From: Pseudomonas fontis
GTDB lineage: Bacteria; Pseudomonadota; Gammaproteobacteria; Pseudomonadales; Pseudomonadaceae
Length of the DNA: 64,000 bases
Reading direction: 5' to 3'
NCBI RefSeq assembly: GCF_028656955.1
Contig: NZ_JAMDGY010000020.1
Span: forward strand, 288,625 to 352,624
A program made the position numbers and the translations under genes. Below the pieces are notes generated by a model. That model saw only the letters and a program-made list of their open reading frames with translations, did not search any database and was not told where the DNA came from. Positions 1 to 9,057 of the stretch are shown piece by piece (within the stretch, counting starts at the first letter, position 1; every line of letters begins with the position of its first letter).

Positions 1-109
1 GGGCCACACCGATAAGGCCGAGCACGATGGCCAGTGCCATGGACGACAAGGCGAGCTGTAGCGTCAGCCACGCTCCATCGAGGATGACTGCCCCGTAGCC
101 TTTCAACAT
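1..109 (-). CDS. ABC transporter permease, basic amino acid type (N-terminal fragment)
   Basis: Only the first 36 codons lie in the window; the gene runs off the left edge. The start ATG follows an AGGACC ribosome site. The fragment reads as a short cytoplasmic start (MLKGYGAVILDG) followed by a hydrophobic segment, which is typical of HisQ/HisM-type permeases of polar amino acid ABC importers. It lies 90 bp downstream of the substrate-binding protein gene on the same strand, so the two are very probably one operon for arginine/lysine/ornithine or histidine uptake in the inner membrane. The family call rests on a short fragment plus context. Confidence 0.7.
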   Translation of the reverse strand, partial: MLKGYGAVILDGAWLTLQLALSSMALAIVLGLIGVA

Positions 110-199
110 GATGAGGTCCTCGACCTTAGGGATGAAAAAATGGTGCAAACCTCAGAGTCTCTGCTGCTTGCACCATTACACAGGTGAAACGACGACGAT

Positions 200-985
200 T
201 TACTTGGCTTCTGGGCCGTAGATGTCGAAGTTGAAGTACTTGTCCTGGATCTCTTTGTATTTGCCGTTGGCGCGGATGGCCAGGATGGCGGCATTCAGAC
301 GGTCCAGGTTGGCTTTGTCGCCTTTGCGCACGGCAATACCGATGCCGTCACCGAAGTACTTCGGATCGATGAACGATGGGCCAACGAACGCATAGCCTTT
401 GCCAGCGTCAGTCTTCAGGAAACCATCTTCCAACAGCGTAGCATCGGCCACGGTGCCATCCAGACGGCCAGCGGCGACGTCCAGGTAGATTTCGTTCTGG
501 GTGCCGTAAGGAACGATGGTGGCGCCCTGAGCACCCAGGACTTCCTTGGCGAAGCGGTCATGGATCGAACCGCGCTGTACGCCGATCTTCTTGCCCTTGA
601 GCTCAACCAGGCTGTCGCTGACCGTGTTGCCGGCCTTCATCACCAGGCGAGCCGGGGTCAGGTAGTACTTGCCGGTGAAGTCGACAGACTTCTTGCGATC
701 GTCAGTGATCGACATGGACGACAGGATGGCGTCGATCTTGCGCACTTTGAGTGCCGGGATCAGGCCGTCGAACTCCTGCTCGACCCAAGTGCACTTGACC
801 TTCATCTCTTCGCACAGGGCGTTGCCGATGTCGTAGTCGAAGCCGACGATGCTGCCGTCCGGCGCCTTGGAGGCGAACGGTGGGTAGGCGGCCTCGATCC
901 CGATCTTCAGCGGTTTCTCGTCAGCCAGCGACACCAGGGAAAACACGGACAGCGCCAGGGCGCCAAGCAGTGCGAGTTTCTTCAT
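200..985 (-). CDS. argT: Lysine/arginine/ornithine-type ABC substrate-binding protein
   Basis: A 261-residue periplasmic binding protein. The start chosen is the ATG at 985, preceded by GGAG at good spacing; it gives a clean signal peptide ([21 protein letters not shown], cleaved before DEKPLKIG). A longer reading upstream adds 40 residues with no ribosome site. The body shows family 3 solute-binding features: an [20 protein letters not shown] entry motif, [16 protein letters not shown], and [10 protein letters not shown] in lobe 2. Length fits ArgT/AotJ/HisJ (about 260). It delivers basic amino acids to the permease encoded downstream. Exact ligand (arginine, ornithine, lysine or histidine) cannot be decided from sequence alone, so the symbol is a family-level name. 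Confidence 0.88.
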   Translation of the reverse strand: MKKLALLGALALSVFSLVSLADEKPLKIGIEAAYPPFASKAPDGSIVGFDYDIGNALCEEMKVKCTWVEQEFDGLIPALKVRKIDAILSSMSITDDRKKSVDFTGKYYLTPARLVMKAGNTVSDSLVELKGKKIGVQRGSIHDRFAKEVLGAQGATIVPYGTQNEIYLDVAAGRLDGTVADATLLEDGFLKTDAGKGYAFVGPSFIDPKYFGDGIGIAVRKGDKANLDRLNAAILAIRANGKYKEIQDKYFNFDIYGPEAK

Positions 986-1414
986 CTGGGAACTCCATCG
1001 GTAAAGGGCAATACGAGGCAGTACGACTGCCCGATATGCGAATGGGTACAACGCGAGCTGCATGGGTGCGAAGAGGTCGACACGCCACGAGCGAGTGATC
1101 GGCATTTTAGCGACAGCTCCGAAGCCGATATTTCTTCAATGCGACAACTAGTTACAGAAGCGCAGGAAGTACAACCCGGAGATATTGACAGCTTTCGCAA
1201 GATATGCAAAAGCGACAGACAAATAACCTATCAATGAAGCAATAACTGGGCCTATTATTCGCAAAGCCTTCTAATCCGGCAAGCGTAGCGTTTAAGCCTG
1301 ATGAAATCGAGGCGGGATTTGCCCTGAAATCGAGCCGGAACGTTTCCCTTTGCCCCGTTTGTGGGCGATTGCGGTGACAGAAAGGTTACCGATGAATGTC
1401 GGAGTAACAGAACG

Positions 1415-1453
1415 CACAAGGCCCCGCCTGGATGCGCCAGGCGGGGCCTTGTG
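1415..1453 (-). terminator. Strong stem-loop downstream of acsA
   Basis: A perfect 17-bp GC-rich inverted repeat (1415-1431 against 1437-1453) with a 5-nt loop, after the acsA stop and a REP pair. There is no clear U-run on the minus strand after the stem, so it could be an RNA-stabilising hairpin rather than an intrinsic terminator. Confidence 0.55.
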
Positions 1454-1460
1454 GTGAACC

Positions 1461-1526
1461 CATCGCGGGACCAGCCCGCTCCAACAGGCACCTTGGCCAC
1501 TGTGGGAGCGGGCTGGCCCCGCGATG
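1461..1526. repeat. REP pair (inverted), CGCGGG variant
   Basis: Two copies of the Pseudomonas REP palindrome in opposite orientation, running from catcgcggg..cccgctcc to gggagcggg..ccccgcgatg. This variant has the agcccgctcc core, like the pair at 51809-51894, whereas most other copies in the window use ccggcaaggccggctcccac. It lies at the 3' end of acsA. Confidence 0.8.
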
Positions 1527-1535
1527 CTTTACGAC

Positions 1536-3491
1536 TTACGCAACGTTCATGGTCTTGTGCGTATCGATCAGGTGCTGCACCACACCCGGGTCTGCCAGCG
1601 TCGAGATGTCACCCAAGCCGTCGTACTCGGCCGTGGCGATCTTGCGCAGGATACGGCGCATGATCTTGCCCGAACGGGTCTTCGGCAGCCCTGGCGCCCA
1701 CTGGATCACGTCCGGCGAAGCAATCGGGCCGATCTCCTTGCGCACCCAGTTCTTCAGCTCCAGGCGCAGCGCCTCGTTCGGCTCCTCACCGCCATTGAGC
1801 GTGACGTACACATAGATGCCCTGCCCCTTGATGTCGTGCGGCACACCGACGACCGCCGCCTCCGCGACTTTCGGGTGGGCAACCATGGCGCTCTCGATCT
1901 CGGCCGTGCCCATGCGGTGGCCGGAGACGTTCAGCACATCATCCACACGGCCGGTGATCCAGTAGTAGCCGTCTTCGTCGCGACGTGCGCCGTCACCGGT
2001 GAAGTACATGCCACGGAAGGTCTTGAAGTAGGTATCGACAAAGCGATCGTGATCGCCATACAGCGAACGCGCCTGGCCTGGCCACGAATCGAGAATCACC
2101 AGGTTGCCCTCGGCAGCGCCCTCGATCAGGTTGCCCAGGTTGTCCACCAGCGCCGGCACCACGCCGAAGAACGGACGGGTCGCCGAGCCCGGCTTGAGCG
2201 CCGTGGCACCTGGCAGCGGGCTGATCAGCACGCCACCGGTTTCGGTCTGCCACCAGGTGTCGACGATCGGGCAACGTTCCTTGCCGACGGTCTTGTAGTA
2301 CCAATTCCAGGCTTCCGGGTTGATCGGCTCGCCCACCGAGCCCAGCAGGCGCAGGCTCGAACCATCAGCCCCGGCCACTGCGGCCTGGCCTTCAGCCATC
2401 ATTGCGCGGATTGCGGTCGGTGCGGTGTAGAGGATGTTGACCTTGTGCTTGTCGACGATTTTCGACACGCGGGTGATATCCGGATAGTTCGGCACACCCT
2501 CAAACAGCAGTGTGGTCGCGCCGTTGGCCAGCGGGCCATAGACGATGTAGCTGTGCCCGGTGACCCAGCCAACGTCGGCGGTGCACCAGTAGACTTCGCC
2601 CGGACGGTAATCGAATACGCGCTCATGGGTCATGGCCGCGTACACCAGGTAGCCACCGGTAGTGTGCAACACACCCTTCGGCTTGCCGGTGGAGCCGGAG
2701 GTGTAGAGGATGAACAGCGCTTCTTCAGCGCCCATTTCCTTCGGTGCGCAGTGGTTGGCTGCCACTTTCATCAGGTCTTCGTACCAGATGTCGCGATGCT
2801 GGTGCCAGGCAATCTCGCCACCGGTGCGCTTGCACACGATGATCTTCTGCACGCTGCTGGTTTCCGGGTTGGTCAGCGCCAGGTCAACGTTGGCTTTCAG
2901 TGCTGTGCGACGGCCGCCACGCAGGCCTTCGTCGGCGGTGATGACGATCTTCGATTTGCAGTCGATGATGCGCCCGGCCAGTGCCTCCGGCGAGAAGCCG
3001 CCGAACACCACCGAGTGGATGGCGCCGATGCGTGCACACGCCAGCATGGCGACCACGGCCTCGGGGATCATCGGCATGTAGATGGTGACCACATCACCAC
3101 GGTGCACATCCTGGCCACGCAGGGCGTTGGCGAATTTGCACACCTGCTCGTGCAGCTCACGGTAGGTGATGTCGCGGTGCTCGGAAGGGTCGTCGCCCTC
3201 CCAGATGATTGCCAACTGATCGCCACGCTCGGCCAGGTGGCGGTCCAGGCAGTTGTGGGAAACGTTCAGAGTGCCGTCGGCAAACCACTTGATATCGACA
3301 TGATGGTCGTCGAAGGAGGTTTGCTTGACCTTGGTGAAGGGCTTGATCCAGTCGATGCGCTTGGCCTGCTCACGCCAGAAGCCGTCGGGGTTGATCACCG
3401 ACTGCTGGTACATGGCCTTGTAGGTCGCCTCGTCGGTCAGCGTGGTGGCCGCAACCTCGGGACGAACGGGATACAGGGGAGCCGCACTCAT
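1536..3491 (-). CDS. acsA: Acetyl-coenzyme A synthetase
   Basis: 651 residues, the normal length for Acs. It converts acetate, ATP and CoA to acetyl-CoA via acetyl-AMP in the cytoplasm. The start ATG at 3491 follows GAGGTAACAAAG; an upstream reading adds 33 implausible residues. Family marks are the phosphate-binding loop [11 protein letters not shown], the acetyl pocket segment [11 protein letters not shown], the hinge segment [18 protein letters not shown], and the catalytic lysine in [11 protein letters not shown] (Lys609), which in known Acs enzymes is regulated by reversible acetylation. It is monocistronic, with a stem-loop and a REP pair behind it. Its position next to the phenylalanine block could be meaningful because homogentisate-route catabolism yields acetoacetate, but this is inference. 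Confidence 0.97.
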   Translation of the reverse strand: MSAAPLYPVRPEVAATTLTDEATYKAMYQQSVINPDGFWREQAKRIDWIKPFTKVKQTSFDDHHVDIKWFADGTLNVSHNCLDRHLAERGDQLAIIWEGDDPSEHRDITYRELHEQVCKFANALRGQDVHRGDVVTIYMPMIPEAVVAMLACARIGAIHSVVFGGFSPEALAGRIIDCKSKIVITADEGLRGGRRTALKANVDLALTNPETSSVQKIIVCKRTGGEIAWHQHRDIWYEDLMKVAANHCAPKEMGAEEALFILYTSGSTGKPKGVLHTTGGYLVYAAMTHERVFDYRPGEVYWCTADVGWVTGHSYIVYGPLANGATTLLFEGVPNYPDITRVSKIVDKHKVNILYTAPTAIRAMMAEGQAAVAGADGSSLRLLGSVGEPINPEAWNWYYKTVGKERCPIVDTWWQTETGGVLISPLPGATALKPGSATRPFFGVVPALVDNLGNLIEGAAEGNLVILDSWPGQARSLYGDHDRFVDTYFKTFRGMYFTGDGARRDEDGYYWITGRVDDVLNVSGHRMGTAEIESAMVAHPKVAEAAVVGVPHDIKGQGIYVYVTLNGGEEPNEALRLELKNWVRKEIGPIASPDVIQWAPGLPKTRSGKIMRRILRKIATAEYDGLGDISTLADPGVVQHLIDTHKTMNVA

Positions 3492-3905
3492 CTTTGTTAC
3501 CTCGGTGTAATAGTTGTTTTTGTATGACCTCGTTTTAACTGTACCAGAGCGCGAAAGGCCATTCGACGTTGGTAGTAACACCAGCTGCATTTCGTCCTGG
3601 CTTTTGCAGCGAAGGCTCTAGGACGGTAGTGCCAACACTGGTAAAGGCAAAAAATAAACGCGCCAAAGGCCACCAAAGCGATTGTTACAGTTTCTGCCAA
3701 CAGTGTTTATCAAAACGCCATCTGTTTCAGCCGCCCTGCCCTGCCTAAAATTCACCTCGCCAGCAACGGCAACGCGATTAACTTTCCGTTACAGCCCCCA
3801 CGAAGGCGTTGTTAATCCCGCGATAACTCAGAAAGTTCACAGTACTCCGACCTGGCGCCACAAGTGCCAGGCAACCCCTTACGACCTTAGACAGGTAAAT
3901 TGAAC
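3492..3905. other. Divergent intergenic region acsA / DUF2790 gene
   Basis: 414 bp that must carry both the acsA promoter (minus) and the promoter of the small exported protein (plus). It is less GC-rich than its neighbours near 3500-3540 and 3650-3800. An open frame on the minus strand at 3497-3700 has no ribosome site and an unlikely composition. I see no convincing operator. Confidence 0.5.
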
Positions 3906-4166
3906 ATGAAAGCTTTACTGGTATTGGCACTCGCTAGTGTTTGCGCTTCGGCTATGGCCGATGAAGTTGCAAACACCTCGGCCGAGCAAATTCCGGTTGA
4001 ACAATACAGTTACTCGCAGCACCTGGACATCGCCAAGGTCATCTCCATGAGCGAAGTCCCGAATGTCTGCGAAGTGGTTCCGGCACGCATGACCTACGAG
4101 GATTCGCAGGGCCAGAAGCATGTTCTTGAATATCGCGTGATGGGTAACGGCTGCTCCAACGGTTAA
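3906..4166 (+). CDS. DUF2790 small secreted protein
   Basis: 86 residues. A signal peptide (MKALLVLALASVCASAMA, cleaved before DEVAN) is followed by a short mature domain with the DUF2790 pattern: HLDIAKVISMSEVPNVCEVV, then PARMTYEDSQGQKHVLEYRV, ending in MGNGC. Two cysteines in the mature part could form a periplasmic disulfide. The family is common and multi-copy in Pseudomonas and of unknown function. A TTG at 3900 is an alternative start; the ATG was preferred because it leaves a normal signal peptide and has AGG about 10 nt upstream. It stands alone, with the 3' end of phhR facing it. Confidence 0.85.
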   Translation: MKALLVLALASVCASAMADEVANTSAEQIPVEQYSYSQHLDIAKVISMSEVPNVCEVVPARMTYEDSQGQKHVLEYRVMGNGCSNG

Positions 4167-4186
4167 TGGAACACTGACCGGGTATT

Positions 4187-4213
4187 GCGCCTCCGCTCGA
4201 AGGAGCGAGGCGC
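4187..4213. terminator. Possible terminator hairpin between convergent genes
   Basis: A stem of 11 bp with one bulged C (gcgcctc-c-gctc / gagc-gaggcgc) and a 4-nt loop, lying between the convergent DUF2790 gene and phhR. No U-run follows, so the call is weak. Confidence 0.35.
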
Positions 4214-4287
4214 ACCCTTGGGTAAACTGCACAACTAACAGCGTGTATTAGTTCGCTGCAATTAAGCCAGCATTAACAGCCACCCAC

Positions 4288-5847
4288 TTATTCAGCATTC
4301 TTCCCCACTGCATAATCGCGCAACTTGTTGGCGATAGTGGTGTGCGAAACCCCCAGACGCTTGCCCAATGCCCGACTGCTCGGGAATTCCGCTTGCAAAC
4401 TTTCCAGCACGGCCTTTTCAAAGCGCCCGACAATCTGCGCCAGATCGCCTTCCAGCGAGAACTCGCCCAACGGCTGGCGTGCGCCGTAGTCCGGCAAACG
4501 GATGTGCTCGGCCTTGACCACCCCGCCATCGCACAGCGATACCGCCTGGAACAGTACGTTCTCCAATTGGCGCACATTGCCCGGCCAATGGTATTGGCTC
4601 AACCGCTCCATCGCCGCCGGCGCCAGTTTTGGCAACGGGCAGCCGATCTGTCGGCTGGCCTGATCAAGGAAGTGCTCCACCAGCGGCGGCAGGCCATCCA
4701 GGCATTCGCGCAGCGGCGGGATATGCAGCGACAGCACATTGAGGCGGTGATAGAGGTCCTGACGGAATTCGCCACGCGCGCACAGCTCAGACAAGTCCAC
4801 TTGCGTCGCACAGATGACCCGCACATCCAGGTACACCTCTTCGTCACTGCCTACACGACGGAAGCCGCCGTCCTGCAGAAAGCGCAGCAGCTTTACCTGC
4901 AAGCGCGGGCTCATCTCGCCCACACCATCGAGGAACAGTGTTCCGCCCGCCGTCAGCTCCAGCAGGCCCAGCTTGCCTTCCGCCCGCGCGCCCTCGAAGG
5001 CGCCTGGGCCATAGCCGAACAGCTCGGTCTCGGCCATCGACTCCGGCAACCCGGCACAGTTGAGCGCCATCAATGGCGCCTGGCCTCGTGGGCTGGCCAG
5101 GTGACAGGCGCGCGCGAGCAGCTCCTTGCCGGTGCCCGTTTCGCCCTCAATCAACAGCGGCGCATCCAGCGGCGCCATGCGCCGCGCTTCACGCACCACC
5201 GCAGCCATCACCTTCGAGCTCTGGAAGATGCTGTCGAAACCGCGCAGCTCCTGCTTGCGCACGTTATAGATGCGCTCGCCAATGCGGTCGGCGCGGTGCA
5301 GCGTCAGCACCGCCCCCGCCAGCGCCTCGCTGTCGTCATGCTCCGATTGCAGCGGGGCGATATCGGCCAGGAACACATCGCCCTTGACCTTGACCCGCAG
5401 CCCGTTGATCCGCGACTTGTTCGCGCGCACCAACTCCGGCAGGTCGAAGTCCTCGGCATAGCGCGACAGCGGGATCCCCGGCACCTCGTCTACACGCACC
5501 CCCAGCAACTGCGCCGCCGCGCGGTTGGCCGCGACAATCGAGCCACCCATGTCGATCGACAGTACCGGGAAGTCCAGCGCCCCGAGCAAGGCATTGAGCT
5601 CCATGTGCCGGCGCTCGCTAGGCATCAAGCCAACCCGCTTGACCCCGAACACCCCGGTGATCGCCTCGAACTTGGGGCGCAAGGCCTGGAACTGCAGGTT
5701 GATCAGGTTGGGGCAATGCAGGTAGATCGCATTGCCGTGGTCCCCACCCACTTCGCCGCGCGCGACGTTGATGCCGTACTCCACCAGCAGGTGAAGGATG
5801 TCCCGCAAGATGCCGATGCGGTTCTGGCAATGCACTTTGATACGCAT
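4288..5847 (-). CDS. phhR: TyrR/PhhR-family transcriptional regulator of aromatic amino acid metabolism
   Basis: 519 residues, start ATG at 5847 after AGGACC. It has an N-terminal ACT domain (about 1-75, MRIKVHCQNRIGILRDILHL), a PAS-like region (about 80-190), an AAA+ domain with Walker A GETGTGKE and Walker B GGTLFLDGVGEMS, and a C-terminal TyrR-type HTH (ALGKRLGVSHTTIANKLRDY). The sigma54-contact loop, canonically GAFTGA, reads GAFEGA, so a sigma70-type mode as in TyrR is plausible. Known PhhR proteins activate phhAB and other aromatic amino acid genes in response to phenylalanine or tyrosine. Divergent from phhABC, with two matching boxes between them; one is 58 bp from its own start, suggesting autoregulation. 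Confidence 0.95.
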   Translation of the reverse strand: MRIKVHCQNRIGILRDILHLLVEYGINVARGEVGGDHGNAIYLHCPNLINLQFQALRPKFEAITGVFGVKRVGLMPSERRHMELNALLGALDFPVLSIDMGGSIVAANRAAAQLLGVRVDEVPGIPLSRYAEDFDLPELVRANKSRINGLRVKVKGDVFLADIAPLQSEHDDSEALAGAVLTLHRADRIGERIYNVRKQELRGFDSIFQSSKVMAAVVREARRMAPLDAPLLIEGETGTGKELLARACHLASPRGQAPLMALNCAGLPESMAETELFGYGPGAFEGARAEGKLGLLELTAGGTLFLDGVGEMSPRLQVKLLRFLQDGGFRRVGSDEEVYLDVRVICATQVDLSELCARGEFRQDLYHRLNVLSLHIPPLRECLDGLPPLVEHFLDQASRQIGCPLPKLAPAAMERLSQYHWPGNVRQLENVLFQAVSLCDGGVVKAEHIRLPDYGARQPLGEFSLEGDLAQIVGRFEKAVLESLQAEFPSSRALGKRLGVSHTTIANKLRDYAVGKNAE

Positions 5848-5904
5848 GAAAGGTCCTACAAGAGGGAGTGCCGAGGAAACTATCTGAACAAACGTCCGAA
5901 TTCT

Positions 5905-5922
5905 CGTAAAGAATACGTTACA
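5905..5922. promoter_or_regulatory. TyrR/PhhR-type box 1
   Basis: CGTAAA-N6-GTTACA, which matches the TyrR consensus TGTAAA-N6-TTTACA at 10 of 12 positions and is symmetrical. It lies 58 bp upstream of the phhR start and about 200 bp upstream of phhA. Confidence 0.65.
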
Positions 5923-5977
5923 AAATCGACGTTTCCCAGCCGCGTATGTCACCGATATTGCAGATGCTCGGCGAATC

Positions 5978-5995
5978 CGTAAAATTTGCGTTACA
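5978..5995. promoter_or_regulatory. TyrR/PhhR-type box 2
   Basis: CGTAAA-N6-GTTACA with exactly the same half-sites as the box at 5905. The two are 73 bp apart, about seven helical turns, placing them on the same DNA face. It lies about 128 bp upstream of the phhA start. Confidence 0.65.
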
Positions 5996-6122
5996 GTTTT
6001 TACCTGCCAGTTATCTTGCCAGCGCCCCCACGGGTAGTGCGCCAGCCCCGGTAACCGGCTATCTCTAGGGCCATGGCTTGTGCCACACACATAACAAAAA
6101 AGGCCCTCACCAGGAGAGCAGC

Positions 6123-6911
6123 ATGAAACAGACGCACTACGTGGCCCGTGAGCCCGATGCGCAGGGTTTTATCGATTACCCGCCGCAGGAACATGCGGTG
6201 TGGAATACCCTGATCACCCGTCAACTGAAGGTGATCGAGGGTCGCGCGTGCCAGGAATACCTGGACGGCATCGAACAGCTGAACCTCCCCCACGACCGCA
6301 TTCCGCAACTGGCCGAGATCAACCAGGTGCTGGCTGCCACCACTGGCTGGCAAGTCGAGCGCGTACCGGCGCTGATTCCCTTCCAGACCTTCTTTGAACT
6401 GCTGGCGAGCAAACGCTTCCCGGTGGCGACCTTTATTCGTACTGAAGAAGAACTCGACTACCTGCAAGAGCCGGATATCTTCCACGAGATCTTCGGCCAC
6501 TGCCCGTTGCTGACCAACCCCTGGTTTGCCGAGTTCACCCATACCTATGGCAAGCTCGGCCTGGCAGCCACCAAGGAACAGCGCGTGTACCTGGCCCGCC
6601 TGTACTGGATGACCATCGAATTCGGCCTGGTCGATACCCCGCAGGGTCGCAGGATCTACGGTGGCGGTATCCTGTCTTCGCCGAAAGAGACCGTGTACAG
6701 CCTGTCCGACGAGCCTGAGCACCAGCTGTTCAACCCGCTCGAAGCCATGCGCACGCCGTACCGTATCGATATCCTGCAGCCGGTGTACTTCGTGCTGCCG
6801 GACCTCAAGCGCCTGTTCGACCTGGCCCACGAAGACATCATGGGCATGGTCCAGCAAGGTATGCAGCTGGGCTTGCACGCCCCGAAATTCCCACCGAAGG
6901 TCGCCGCCTGA
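6123..6911 (+). CDS. phhA: Phenylalanine 4-monooxygenase
   Basis: 262 residues, the size of the bacterial monomeric enzyme without the regulatory ACT domain. It hydroxylates L-phenylalanine to L-tyrosine using O2 and a tetrahydropterin. The non-haem iron triad is visible: His121 and His126 in [11 protein letters not shown], and Glu166 in [10 protein letters not shown]. The ATG at 6123 follows AGGAG at ideal spacing. It is the first gene of phhABC, with phhB 43 bp downstream, and phhR is divergent upstream. The product tyrosine can pass to PhhC and on to the homogentisate route. Confidence 0.98.
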   Translation: MKQTHYVAREPDAQGFIDYPPQEHAVWNTLITRQLKVIEGRACQEYLDGIEQLNLPHDRIPQLAEINQVLAATTGWQVERVPALIPFQTFFELLASKRFPVATFIRTEEELDYLQEPDIFHEIFGHCPLLTNPWFAEFTHTYGKLGLAATKEQRVYLARLYWMTIEFGLVDTPQGRRIYGGGILSSPKETVYSLSDEPEHQLFNPLEAMRTPYRIDILQPVYFVLPDLKRLFDLAHEDIMGMVQQGMQLGLHAPKFPPKVAA

Positions 6912-6954
6912 GCGACCCTTGCAAACCAATAACAAACCACTTGCGGAAGAACCT

Positions 6955-7311
6955 ATGAACGCCTTGAACCAAGCCCACTGCGATGCCTGCCGTGCCGATG
7001 CCCCACAGGTCAGCGACGAAGAACTGCCGGTACTGATCAAGCAGATCCCGGATTGGAACATCGAAGTCCGTGACGGCATCATGCAGCTGGAAAAAGTCTT
7101 CCTGTTCAAGAATTTCAAGCACGCCCTGGCCTTCACCAATGCCGTCGGCGAGATCTCCGAAGCTGAAGGCCATCACCCAGGCCTGCTGACCGAGTGGGGC
7201 AAAGTCACCGTGACCTGGTGGAGCCACTCGATCAAGGGCCTGCACCGCAACGACTTCATCATGGCCGCGCGCACCGACGAGGTCGCGAGCACCGCCGAAG
7301 GCCGCAAGTAA
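6955..7311 (+). CDS. phhB: Pterin-4a-carbinolamine dehydratase
   Basis: 118 residues. It recycles the 4a-hydroxy-pterin made by PhhA by removing water, so that the cofactor can be reduced again. The DCoH/PCD signature is present: [19 protein letters not shown] with the catalytic pair His73-His74, and [14 protein letters not shown] with the third histidine (His91). The start ATG is preceded by GGAAG. Its stop codon TAA overlaps the ATG of phhC by one base, so phhB and phhC are probably translationally coupled. The position between hydroxylase and aminotransferase is the standard phh operon order. Confidence 0.97.
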   Translation: MNALNQAHCDACRADAPQVSDEELPVLIKQIPDWNIEVRDGIMQLEKVFLFKNFKHALAFTNAVGEISEAEGHHPGLLTEWGKVTVTWWSHSIKGLHRNDFIMAARTDEVASTAEGRK

Positions 7312-8504
7312 TGCACTTCGGCGCGATCGCGCGCGTACCCGGCGACCCGATCCTGGGGTTGATGGAGGCATACGCCAAGGACAGCAACCCGAACAAGTTC
7401 GACCTCGGCGTCGGCGTGTTCAAGGATGCCCAGGGCCTGACGCCGATCCCGGCAGCGGTCAAGCAGGCCGAACAGCGCCTGCTCGCCAGCCAGGCCAGCA
7501 AGAGCTATGTCGGTGGCCACGGCGATGCCGCTTTCGGCCGCCTGGTAACTGAGTTGGTAATGGGCGGCGATTCGCCGCTGATCGGCGCACAACGCGTTGG
7601 CGCCAGCCAGACACCTGGTGGTACTGGCGCCCTGCGCCTGGCGGCGGAATTCATTGAACAATGCCTGCCGGGCCGCGGGATCTGGCTGAGCGACCCGACC
7701 TGGCCGATCCATGAAACGATCTTCGCCAGTGCCGGGCTCAAGATCAGCCACTACCCGTATGTTGGCGCAGACAACCGCCTGAACGTCGCCGGCATGCTGG
7801 CGGCACTGGAAGCGGCGCCGCAGGGTGACGTGGTGCTGCTGCACGCCTGCTGCCACAACCCGACCGGGTTCGACCTGTCCCAGGCCGATTGGCTGGCGGT
7901 GCTGGAGGTGGTGCGCCGGCGTGAGCTGTTGCCACTGATCGACTTCGCCTACCAGGGTTTTGGCGACGGGCTGGAAGAAGATGCCTGGGCGGTGCGGCTG
8001 TTTGCAGCCGAGCTGCCTGAGCTGCTGATCACCAGTTCCTGCTCGAAGAACTTCGGCTTGTACCGTGAACGGACCGGCGCCTTGCTGGTGTGTGCCCAGG
8101 ATGCGCAGAAACTGCTGGATGTACGCAGCCAGCTGGCGCTGATCGCGCGCAACTTGTGGTCGACGCCACCGGACCATGGTGCGGCGGTGGTGGCCGAGAT
8201 TCTCGGTGATCCGGCGCTCAAGCACCTGTGGGTCGAAGAAGTCGAAGCCATGCGCCAGCGCATTGCCGAGCTGCGTGTCGGCCTGGTCCAGGCACTGGCA
8301 CCGCATGGCTTGAGTGAACGCTTTGCGCACATTGCCGAGCAACGCGGGATGTTCTCCTACACCGGCTTGTCGCCGGAGCAGGTCAAGCAATTGCGTGAGC
8401 GGCACAGCGTGTACATGGTCGGCACCGGCCGGGCCAACGTGGCCGGGGCGGATGCGGCGCGACTGGAGATGCTGGCTGCGGCTATCGCTGACGTCTGTCG
8501 CTAG
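7311..8504 (+). CDS. phhC: Aromatic amino acid aminotransferase
   Basis: 397 residues, class I PLP-dependent aminotransferase (AspC/TyrB subgroup). It transaminates tyrosine or phenylalanine to the matching 2-oxoacid. Marks are FDLGVGVFKDAQG near the N-terminus, HNPTGFD for cofactor contact, and the PLP lysine Lys246 in SSCSKNFGLYRERTG. The start overlaps the phhB stop (TAATG), which fixes it; a longer in-frame reading inside phhB was rejected. It is the last gene of phhABC; a REP pair follows 12 bp after the stop. Confidence 0.95.
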   Translation: MHFGAIARVPGDPILGLMEAYAKDSNPNKFDLGVGVFKDAQGLTPIPAAVKQAEQRLLASQASKSYVGGHGDAAFGRLVTELVMGGDSPLIGAQRVGASQTPGGTGALRLAAEFIEQCLPGRGIWLSDPTWPIHETIFASAGLKISHYPYVGADNRLNVAGMLAALEAAPQGDVVLLHACCHNPTGFDLSQADWLAVLEVVRRRELLPLIDFAYQGFGDGLEEDAWAVRLFAAELPELLITSSCSKNFGLYRERTGALLVCAQDAQKLLDVRSQLALIARNLWSTPPDHGAAVVAEILGDPALKHLWVEEVEAMRQRIAELRVGLVQALAPHGLSERFAHIAEQRGMFSYTGLSPEQVKQLRERHSVYMVGTGRANVAGADAARLEMLAAAIADVCR

Positions 8505-8516
8505 CAGCACTACCGT

Positions 8517-8588
8517 CATCGCCGGCAAGGCCGGCTCCCACAGGGTTGTGCCTCACCTCCTCTGTGGGAGCTGGCCTTGCCAGCGATG
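8517..8588. repeat. REP pair (inverted) after phhC
   Basis: Two opposed copies of the ccggcaaggccggctccca palindrome unit, the second slightly diverged (ctggccttgccagcgatg). It sits in the gap after the phh operon. Confidence 0.8.
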
Positions 8589-8749
8589 CGGCCAGCCAGA
8601 ACACTGCAACAGCCTGAACCCGCAAAACCCAGCCAATCGGCAGGAAAACTCATACTGTCATCCAGACTCCTGTATCCTGCCCGGGCTTTCCTGAAGCCAT
8701 GCGCGCCTTGCGCAGCCTTTCCACCTTTAAACTTGCGAGGAACGACGAG

Positions 8750-8881
8750 ATGCATGAAATCCCGAACTTTCCCTTCCCAAGCCTGAACCAAGACGAGCAG
8801 GCCCCTGCTCCCCAGAGCGCCGAACCAGCCCAGGCGGCTGACACCGAAAGCGACGAAAACCCGAGCGCCGACCAGGAATAA
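8750..8881 (+). CDS. Small acidic hypothetical protein (43 aa)
   Basis: A 43-codon frame from ATG at 8750, with a good GAGGAA site 7 nt upstream. The product starts MHEIPNFPFPSLNQDEQ and then becomes low-complexity, rich in Ala, Pro, Glu and Asp, with no hydrophobic segment and no cysteine. It is probably cytoplasmic and disordered. A longer reading from 8699 lacks a ribosome site. I do not recognise a family or function. It is followed by a nested inverted repeat (8897-8947) and then the MFS gene. Confidence 0.55.
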   Translation: MHEIPNFPFPSLNQDEQAPAPQSAEPAQAADTESDENPSADQE

Positions 8882-8896
8882 CCGCGCAGCACAGGA

Positions 8897-8947
8897 CGTG
8901 TGAAAACCACATCTACCGGGGCCCTCCCCACTGAAGGTTTTCACACG
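8897..8947. terminator. Nested inverted repeat, possible terminator
   Basis: Perfect 12-bp arms (cgtgtgaaaacc / ggttttcacacg) enclose a 27-nt centre that itself contains gggg-ccct-cccc. It lies 15 bp after the stop of the 43-aa gene. No U-run follows, so it may be a terminator, an mRNA-stabilising structure or a protein-binding palindrome. Confidence 0.4.
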
Positions 8948-9057
8948 GCCCCAGAATATTTCATCGAAAAAGCCCTCGCTCAGCACACACACGCATCACC
9001 CCACCCGCCGCACAGGCTTATGATAGGCAACCCAGCCTGTCAGCCACCGGACCTCCC

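Larger units (their letters stand above)
986..1535. other. Intergenic region between argT and acsA
   Basis: 550 bp with no credible gene. It holds the upstream region of the argT operon (three TGTCGC hexamers on the minus strand, at 1110-1115, 1141-1146 and 1212-1217), a strong stem-loop at 1415-1453 and a REP pair at 1461-1526 just after the acsA stop. The rest shows nothing recognisable. Confidence 0.6.

Noticed and set aside
3497..3700. 67-codon frame on the minus strand in the acsA upstream region
   Set aside because: No ribosome site, overlaps the promoter region of acsA, composition not coding.
5996..6122. Sigma54 promoter for phhA
   Set aside because: No GG-N10-GC element with the TGGCAC/TTGC context was found between the boxes and the start.
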